From IMG/VR virus record IMGVR_UViG_3300021356_000025, positions 1 through 52,334 of that record: DNA of 52,334 nt. One strand, 5' to 3'. This document shows positions 47,889 to 52,334 of this stretch, piece by piece. A model generated the notes under the pieces. It was not told where the DNA came from. It ran no database searches and was given only the letters and a program-made list of their open reading frames with translations. This stretch comes from a virus. How positions within the stretch are numbered: position 1 is the stretch's first letter; each line of letters begins with the position of its first letter. The position numbers and the translations under genes are program-made.

Positions 47889-48071
47889 ATGAAAGATTCA
47901 GTTGAATGGCGACAAGACATAGCTTTGTCTAACAAAACAGTAAACGAAGTTATGGATAAGTTCTTTGATGAACTTATAAAAGGTAGAGTAGATCTGCCTA
48001 TTGGTACAGATATATTCGTAACAGAAAGTAAGTTAAAAACGGAGAAGTCAAATGAAGACGATAACACTTAA
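47889..48071 (+). CDS. Hypothetical protein, 60 aa
   Basis: The ATG follows the previous stop by one base. MKDSVEWRQDIALSNKTVNE then FDELIKGRVDLPIGTDIFVT. Overlaps the next gene by 20 bases. Unknown. Confidence 0.5.
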   Translation: MKDSVEWRQDIALSNKTVNEVMDKFFDELIKGRVDLPIGTDIFVTESKLKTEKSNEDDNT

Positions 48072-48267
48072 TGAGTTTTCACAACACGATGCCGAATGGT
48101 TGGCAGACTTAATCGACAACTACTTGCAAGACCAAGGCATTCAAGCAACAAGTTTTGCTTTCAATATAGAAGTTGATTATGAGGAAGAAGAAACAAACGG
48201 ACCCCGCGAGATGAAGCTTTCGCTCGCAGACAAAATTGATGTAACAGCAAAAGTAGGAGGAGCATAA
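48052..48267 (+). CDS. Hypothetical acidic protein, 71 aa
   Basis: CGGAGAAGTCAA precedes the ATG. MKTITLNEFSQHDAEWLADL then TSFAFNIEVDYEEEETNGPR: a helix plus beta hairpin. Unknown. Confidence 0.6.
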   Translation: MKTITLNEFSQHDAEWLADLIDNYLQDQGIQATSFAFNIEVDYEEEETNGPREMKLSLADKIDVTAKVGGA

Positions 48268-48268
48268 C

Positions 48269-48508
48269 ATGGGTAGAGATCCCGGAGATATATGTCGTGT
48301 AGACGATGACCCTTATTCAGATTATTCAGATTATGAAGAAGGTAAAGGTGTATTTAGAAGCACGCCTGAAAGAGACCCGGACGAGCTTCATGACGAGGCG
48401 CGTCTTTTTACAATTGATAACCCTGTTGATATTGGCCCATCACTAGAAAAAAGTGTACCAAGTAACAACTTAGGTTCACTGGCAGATCTATTGCCAAGTG
48501 AGGACTAA
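48269..48508 (+). CDS. Hypothetical Asp/Pro-rich protein, 79 aa
   Basis: AGGAGGAGCATAAC precedes the ATG. MGRDPGDICRVDDDPYSDYS continues with SDYEEGKGVF; low complexity and probably disordered. Its stop shares one base with the next ATG. Confidence 0.6.
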   Translation: MGRDPGDICRVDDDPYSDYSDYEEGKGVFRSTPERDPDELHDEARLFTIDNPVDIGPSLEKSVPSNNLGSLADLLPSED

Positions 48509-48645
48509 TGGACTTAGACGAAACAATAGAGGCATGCGACAACTTAAGGCTGAAGTTGGAAGGCGTAGGCTTGTCTGATGCACTTGTAGAAATAATTACT
48601 TTTGCTTATATACAAGCAATCAAACATGAACGTGGAGAGGACTGA
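48508..48645 (+). CDS. Small acidic protein, 45 aa
   Basis: Starts at TAATG overlap: MDLDETIEACDNLRLKLEGV then GLSDALVEIITFAYIQAIKH. Helical. Its final codons supply the GGAGAGGAC ribosome site of the next gene. Unknown. Confidence 0.55.
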   Translation: MDLDETIEACDNLRLKLEGVGLSDALVEIITFAYIQAIKHERGED

Positions 48646-48647
48646 TC

Positions 48648-48875
48648 ATGAAGAACTGGACCTATGTAGATCTTATTGAGTATTCCGCAGGCTTTTACCT
48701 AGTTGCCGGTATGCCTCAAGACTGGGATGGCATGGACGACGGACAACTGTTCATAGGACTTGAAGATAGAGCGTGGCAACCGCTCGAAAACAAGGATGGC
48801 GAATATATCTGGGAGCAGATAGAAACAACGGCTAGAAGCCTAAATGAAACTTTTGAACTTGGAGTAAACATATGA
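48648..48875 (+). CDS. Hypothetical protein, 75 aa
   Basis: MKNWTYVDLIEYSAGFYLVA then WDGMDDGQLFIGLEDRAW, acidic and aromatic-rich. Overlaps the MoxR gene by four bases (ATGA), so it is the first member of that translational group and may be a partner. Confidence 0.6.
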   Translation: MKNWTYVDLIEYSAGFYLVAGMPQDWDGMDDGQLFIGLEDRAWQPLENKDGEYIWEQIETTARSLNETFELGVNI

Positions 48876-49870
48876 GAACGATTCGACCTAGCCATCTATT
48901 CGATGAGCTAAAAGCAAATGGCCTTGCCAAAGTGAACAGCTGTATACACGCTGGTCCCGGCGAGGGTAAGTCACAACTCGTGTATCAATTCGCAGAAAGT
49001 ATCGGAGCAAAGATGTATGAGCTCCGTGCCAACCTCTTCGATCCTGTTGATGTACGTGGTGGATTGAAAGTTGTAGAGATGGAAGACGGTACATACAAGA
49101 CACGTTACGGTGTGCCTGAAGATTATCCGCCATCAGACTACGAAGGTACAGTTGTATTGTTTATCGATGAGATAACAAACGCACCGAAAGCAACACAGAA
49201 CGCCCTGCTGCAGTTGTTGCTTGACGACAAGATTGGTACATATCATCTACCGAAGAACACAATCAAGATTGCAGCTGGCAACCGTGCTCAAGACCGTGCC
49301 GCTGTCCATGAGATGCCAACACCTGTCAAAAACAGATTTGCTCACTACACATTGGAAGCAAACATTGATGACTGGGTACAGTGGGCATTGAAGAATGACA
49401 TCGATGAATCACTGATTGCATTCTTACGTTACAGACCAATGCTGCTCAGCGCAGTTGATTCCAAAGAGAACGCATTCCCAACACCCCGTGCATGGGAGAT
49501 GCTTAATCGCAAACTACCATTTATCAAAGATGACTTCTACGGTTGCGCATCATTGATTGGTGACGGACCAGCTGGTGAGTACATTGCATTCAAATCAATC
49601 TACAAAGAAGTACCTGACATCGATGCATTAATCAAGAGCCCAAGTACAACCAAGGTTCCAGAGAATGCATCAGTACTGTATGCAATTGCTGGTGCACTTG
49701 CATCACGAGTTACTGATAAGAACTTCGATGCAATCATGAAGTATGTAAGACGCATGCCTGCAGAGTATCAAGTAGTTATCATCAGAGACTGCATGGCTAA
49801 AGACAAAGGGTTGATGTCACAACCCGCATTTACTAAATGGACGCAAGACAACGCGTCAGTATTATTATAG
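48872..49870 (+). CDS. MoxR-type AAA+ ATPase, 332 aa
   Basis: Walker A GPGEGKSQ (28-35), Walker B VVLFIDE (94-100) followed by ITNAPKATQNALLQLLLDD, and sensor-1 region IKIAAGNRAQDRA. RGGLKV and FPTPRAWEM are further MoxR-like features. MoxR proteins remodel partners together with VWA-domain proteins; the VWA protein is encoded two genes later. The system may refold or disassemble a host or phage complex. Confidence 0.85.
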   Translation: MRTIRPSHLFDELKANGLAKVNSCIHAGPGEGKSQLVYQFAESIGAKMYELRANLFDPVDVRGGLKVVEMEDGTYKTRYGVPEDYPPSDYEGTVVLFIDEITNAPKATQNALLQLLLDDKIGTYHLPKNTIKIAAGNRAQDRAAVHEMPTPVKNRFAHYTLEANIDDWVQWALKNDIDESLIAFLRYRPMLLSAVDSKENAFPTPRAWEMLNRKLPFIKDDFYGCASLIGDGPAGEYIAFKSIYKEVPDIDALIKSPSTTKVPENASVLYAIAGALASRVTDKNFDAIMKYVRRMPAEYQVVIIRDCMAKDKGLMSQPAFTKWTQDNASVLL

Positions 49871-49881
49871 GAGGAAGCATC

Positions 49882-50607
49882 ATGGCTTCAGTAAGACTAT
49901 CGCATGAGTTACGTAATGAAATACGTAGAAACGCTATGGAAGCATTTGAAACTGCTAACCCAAAGTGGAAAGCAGACAATGGATTCCAAACCAAAATAAA
50001 GTATGCCATACAAAATTCTAAATGGCAGAACTTTGCTGAAACACTAAACGGTATGATTCAGAACGAACAACAAACAAGAGACACTAACCAGTTCGGTCTA
50101 GAACGTATCAAGGTTGATAGTACTAGAATCAATCACATAACACTAACTCGTAACAAAACACAGGAAGATCGTGACAACGAATTAGGCCATCCAAGATCTG
50201 ATACAGTAGAGCTCGAGATCGAACTCGATGCTGCATTTGAAGCATGGTCTAAGGAAGGTATGTACGGTGGTTGTTCAACAACAGTTGACATTGAGTCTTT
50301 GACAGATGAAGACAGACTAGAGATCAACGACTTGATGACACAAGCTAAAGTATTTCAGAAGGAACTGAGAGACAAAGAAGACAAGTATCAAACATCAATT
50401 GTAAATCTACTCGACAACTGTAACACGCTCAAGCAACTGCTGGAGTCGTGGCCTGCAGCTGAGTCTTTGATTCCACAAAGCAAGATAGAGTTGATGCACA
50501 AGAAAGTAACACGTTCAGCAGCAGCTAAGCAACGACGCGAAGCAGTTGAGTTTGATTCAGACGAGATAAACCAAACGGTACTTACAGCCAAACTAGTTGG
50601 AGGCTAA
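49882..50607 (+). CDS. Unknown protein within the MoxR-VWA triad, 241 aa
   Basis: Start fixed by AGGAGGAAGCATC before the ATG. MASVRLSHELRNEIRRNAME, then HITLTRNKTQEDRDNELGHP and a long helix DEDRLEINDLMTQAKVFQKE; basic C-terminus (TRSAAAKQRREAVEF). Alpha-rich. Its fixed place between the ATPase and the VWA protein suggests it is the adaptor or the substrate. No family recognised. Confidence 0.65.
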   Translation: MASVRLSHELRNEIRRNAMEAFETANPKWKADNGFQTKIKYAIQNSKWQNFAETLNGMIQNEQQTRDTNQFGLERIKVDSTRINHITLTRNKTQEDRDNELGHPRSDTVELEIELDAAFEAWSKEGMYGGCSTTVDIESLTDEDRLEINDLMTQAKVFQKELRDKEDKYQTSIVNLLDNCNTLKQLLESWPAAESLIPQSKIELMHKKVTRSAAAKQRREAVEFDSDEINQTVLTAKLVGG

Positions 50608-50608
50608 C

Positions 50609-51742
50609 ATGTCTGCAGAAAATGCAATGGTAAAAGCACGAAGCAACTTGCTAATGGACCACCCGTTCTTTGGCACGTTGTCATTGAAGCTCAAGCTTGT
50701 GCTCGACAATGAGCAACCTACCGCTGCAACAGATGGCAAACGTCTAGTCTACAACGAAGACTTTGTAATGAAACAAAGTCCACAAGAGCTTCGTGGTCTC
50801 ATCGGCCACGAGGTTCTACACTGTACAGGTTGTCACCACACACGCCGTGGTGAGCGTGATCCCAAGCTTTGGAACATGGCTTGTGATTACATTATCAATC
50901 AGATCTGTAAGAAAAGCGGATTGATACTACCAGACGGTGCATTGTTGGATGACAAGTACGATGATACATGGACGCCTGAAGCTGTCTACAATGACTTACA
51001 AGACAGACAAAGCGAAGACGAAAAGCTACCTGAATGTGGTTGGGGCTTGGTAATGGACGCTGACAACGGATCACTAACCAAGGAAAGCAATGCACAGCAA
51101 GAGGCTGACTGGCAGATTGCAGTAACACAAGCGGCTGAGATAGCTAAGTCGCAAGGCAAACTACCCGGGCATCTCGAGCAATTCATTCAAGACATTGTAG
51201 AACCAAAGGTAAATTGGTTGACAGTACTTTGGCCTTTCTTTACAGACTTGCGTAAAGATGACTACACATGGGCTAAACCACACAGAGCTTATATATCGGA
51301 GGACGAGTACTTACCATCGTGCCACAGTGAAGGCTGTGGGAAAGTCGGTATCATATTCGACACAAGTGGTAGTACACACAGGGATCAACAACAATTCGTT
51401 GGCGAACTAAACGCAATCATCAACGATGTGCAGCCGTCGTCTGTTGTTGTAGTGCACTGTGACTATGTAGTTCAACAAACATTCGAACTAGAGCAAGGCG
51501 ACGAACTTGGAGAAGAGCATCAAAACTTGAAAGGACAAGGTGGTACACAGGTTACACCAGCTTTCAAATACATCCGCGAAGAACATCCGGATGTGGAAGC
51601 ACTTGTGTACTTAACGGATTTGGAAACCGATATGCAAGATTTCATTAACGCAGAGGAAGAAGTTATATGCCCTGTATTATGGATCAGCACAGAAAGGAAT
51701 GTCGAAGCACCGTTCGGGGAGACAGTATATTTGACAGACTAG
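50609..51742 (+). CDS. Metallopeptidase-VWA protein (DUF2201-like), 377 aa
   Basis: Start fixed by GGAGGCTAAC before the ATG. GLIGHEVLHCTGCHH contains HEVLH (67-71), a zincin site, followed by LWNMACDYIINQI as in the putative metallopeptidase domain of DUF2201 proteins. The C-terminal half is a VWA-like domain with MIDAS motif DTSGS (251-255) and YLTDLETD. In bacteria such proteins pair with MoxR ATPases, as here. Peptidase activity is not proven for the family. Confidence 0.85.
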   Translation: MSAENAMVKARSNLLMDHPFFGTLSLKLKLVLDNEQPTAATDGKRLVYNEDFVMKQSPQELRGLIGHEVLHCTGCHHTRRGERDPKLWNMACDYIINQICKKSGLILPDGALLDDKYDDTWTPEAVYNDLQDRQSEDEKLPECGWGLVMDADNGSLTKESNAQQEADWQIAVTQAAEIAKSQGKLPGHLEQFIQDIVEPKVNWLTVLWPFFTDLRKDDYTWAKPHRAYISEDEYLPSCHSEGCGKVGIIFDTSGSTHRDQQQFVGELNAIINDVQPSSVVVVHCDYVVQQTFELEQGDELGEEHQNLKGQGGTQVTPAFKYIREEHPDVEALVYLTDLETDMQDFINAEEEVICPVLWISTERNVEAPFGETVYLTD

Positions 51743-51785
51743 TTACACTAGTATTAACATTGAGATTGCCTCAAAGTGACCAAAT

Positions 51786-51832
51786 GTACAATTTTTCCTC
51801 CTAGTTATTGTACGTCCAAGTTGTCAGCTTGG
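51786..51832 (+). promoter_or_regulatory. Two hairpins in the leader of the DUF3310 gene
   Basis: GTACAAT (51786-51792) pairs with ATTGTAC (51807-51813); CCAAG (51816-51820) pairs with CTTGG (51828-51832). No T run follows, so these are leader structures rather than terminators. TGGTCAG at 51840 is a weak partial match to the repeated element. Confidence 0.4.
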
Positions 51833-51877
51833 TGCACTGATGGTCAGCAACGCACCTTTATTTTTCAGGAGAGCATT

Positions 51878-52165
51878 ATGAGTATTGACGAAGCAACTCC
51901 CAACGATTGGGACAACTTAGGCAAGAAGATAAAAGATTACACAAAAGATTTTGATGTAGTAAACAACCCCAGCCATTACAACACAGGCGCTGTAGAATGT
52001 ATCGATGCAATAGAAGAGTCTATGTCGCCTGAAGCATTCCAAGGATACCTAAAAGGCAACACCATAAAATATTTATGGCGGTACAACTACAAGGGTAAAC
52101 CATTACAAGATTTACAAAAAGCGGAATGGTATTTAAACAGGTTAATAAAAACTTTAAATAAGTGA
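51878..52165 (+). CDS. DUF3310 protein, 95 aa
   Basis: The start is the ATG after CAGGAGAGCATT. VVNNPSHYNTGAVECIDAIE, GNTIKYLWRYNYKGKPLQDL and KAEWYLNRLI are the conserved motifs of the phage DUF3310 (SaV-like) family, sometimes annotated as nucleotide kinase but of unproven function. Confidence 0.85.
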   Translation: MSIDEATPNDWDNLGKKIKDYTKDFDVVNNPSHYNTGAVECIDAIEESMSPEAFQGYLKGNTIKYLWRYNYKGKPLQDLQKAEWYLNRLIKTLNK

Positions 52166-52172
52166 GGGCATT

Positions 52173-52322
52173 ATGTTAGACATAATTATAGGCACAACTT
52201 TGTTTATAGGATTTATGTATGTAGCGTACGAAGGCTGGCAAGAACTTAGAGACAAGCAGGCTGCTTGGGAAAAAAGAAAAGTAAAGAAACTCAGGAAGAA
52301 AACTTATGTCCTCCGAGACTGA
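52173..52322 (+). CDS. Small membrane-anchored protein, 49 aa
   Basis: GTGAGGGCATT precedes the ATG, seven bases after the DUF3310 stop. One N-terminal transmembrane helix (MLDIIIGTTLFIGFMYVAYE) and a very basic tail. Unknown. Confidence 0.6.
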   Translation: MLDIIIGTTLFIGFMYVAYEGWQELRDKQAAWEKRKVKKLRKKTYVLRD

Positions 52323-52334
52323 CATTGTTACACT
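52306..52334 (+). CDS. Possible start of next gene, cut by window edge
   Basis: ATG at 52306 with GGAAG ten bases upstream, reading MSSETDIVT to the window end and overlapping the previous gene by 17 bases. Too short to judge. Confidence 0.3.

Noticed and set aside
1-52334. Window is a full circular genome with the last frame running into the primase gene
   Set aside because: Joining the end to base 1 puts the frame at 52306 out of phase with the primase frame and meets a stop within about 22 codons, so the ends give no sign of circularity.
1-52334. Temperate lifestyle
   Set aside because: No integrase, excisionase, att-like repeat or CI-sized repressor is present; the lone 75-aa HTH protein is not sufficient. 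The absence is limited to this window.

Overview
This window looks like most of the genome of a tailed, probably short-tailed (podovirus-like), double-stranded DNA phage of a Gram-negative, probably aquatic bacterium. The virion signs are a large terminase, a P22-type portal, a DUF4043/N4-gp56-type capsid protein, a very large ejected internal protein and a lysis cassette. The Gram-negative host is inferred from secretion-type signal peptides, a perfect TTATCCACA DnaA box, a YadA-like fibre and bacterial cohesin/dockerin-like modules. No rRNA, tRNA, CRISPR array, integrase or excisionase was seen. No DNA polymerase or phage RNA polymerase is in the window.

Layout. (1) 1-7400, plus strand: DNA metabolism. 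It holds a primase-helicase cut by the window edge, a four-Cys PD-(D/E)XK nuclease, a Gp88-like Cys-rich protein, a SNF2-type helicase and conserved phage proteins of unknown role, one behind a possible pseudoknot leader. (2) 43100 down to 7331, minus strand: one long late block. In transcription order it runs HNH nuclease, TerS, TerL, portal, scaffold, small Lys-rich proteins, two signal-peptide proteins, a membrane coiled-coil protein, major capsid protein, decoration protein, head-tail adaptors, internal virion proteins (including a 2044-aa polyvalent protein with NADAR and zincin domains), holin/XhlA-like/M15 endolysin, then a BppU-like protein, a 1713-aa repeat fibre, paired paralogous tail proteins, a YadA-like fibre, other virion proteins and a small nuclease. 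(3) 43200-52334, plus strand: many very small genes, an origin-like region with twelve short repeats in two opposed arrays, an HTH regulator, a MoxR ATPase / unknown / metallopeptidase-VWA triad and a DUF3310 protein.

The two transcription directions diverge at about 43.1-43.3 kb and converge at about 7.3-7.4 kb. A strong candidate sigma70-type promoter with an A/T upstream tract starts the late block, and a second candidate promoter with a highly structured leader precedes the capsid gene. Three copies of a 29-bp element precede small plus-strand genes. The least ordinary content is the dual-array origin candidate (43923-44200), the capsid leader RNA (33915-34063), the NADAR/zincin giant protein and the cohesin-dockerin 133-residue superrepeat fibre.
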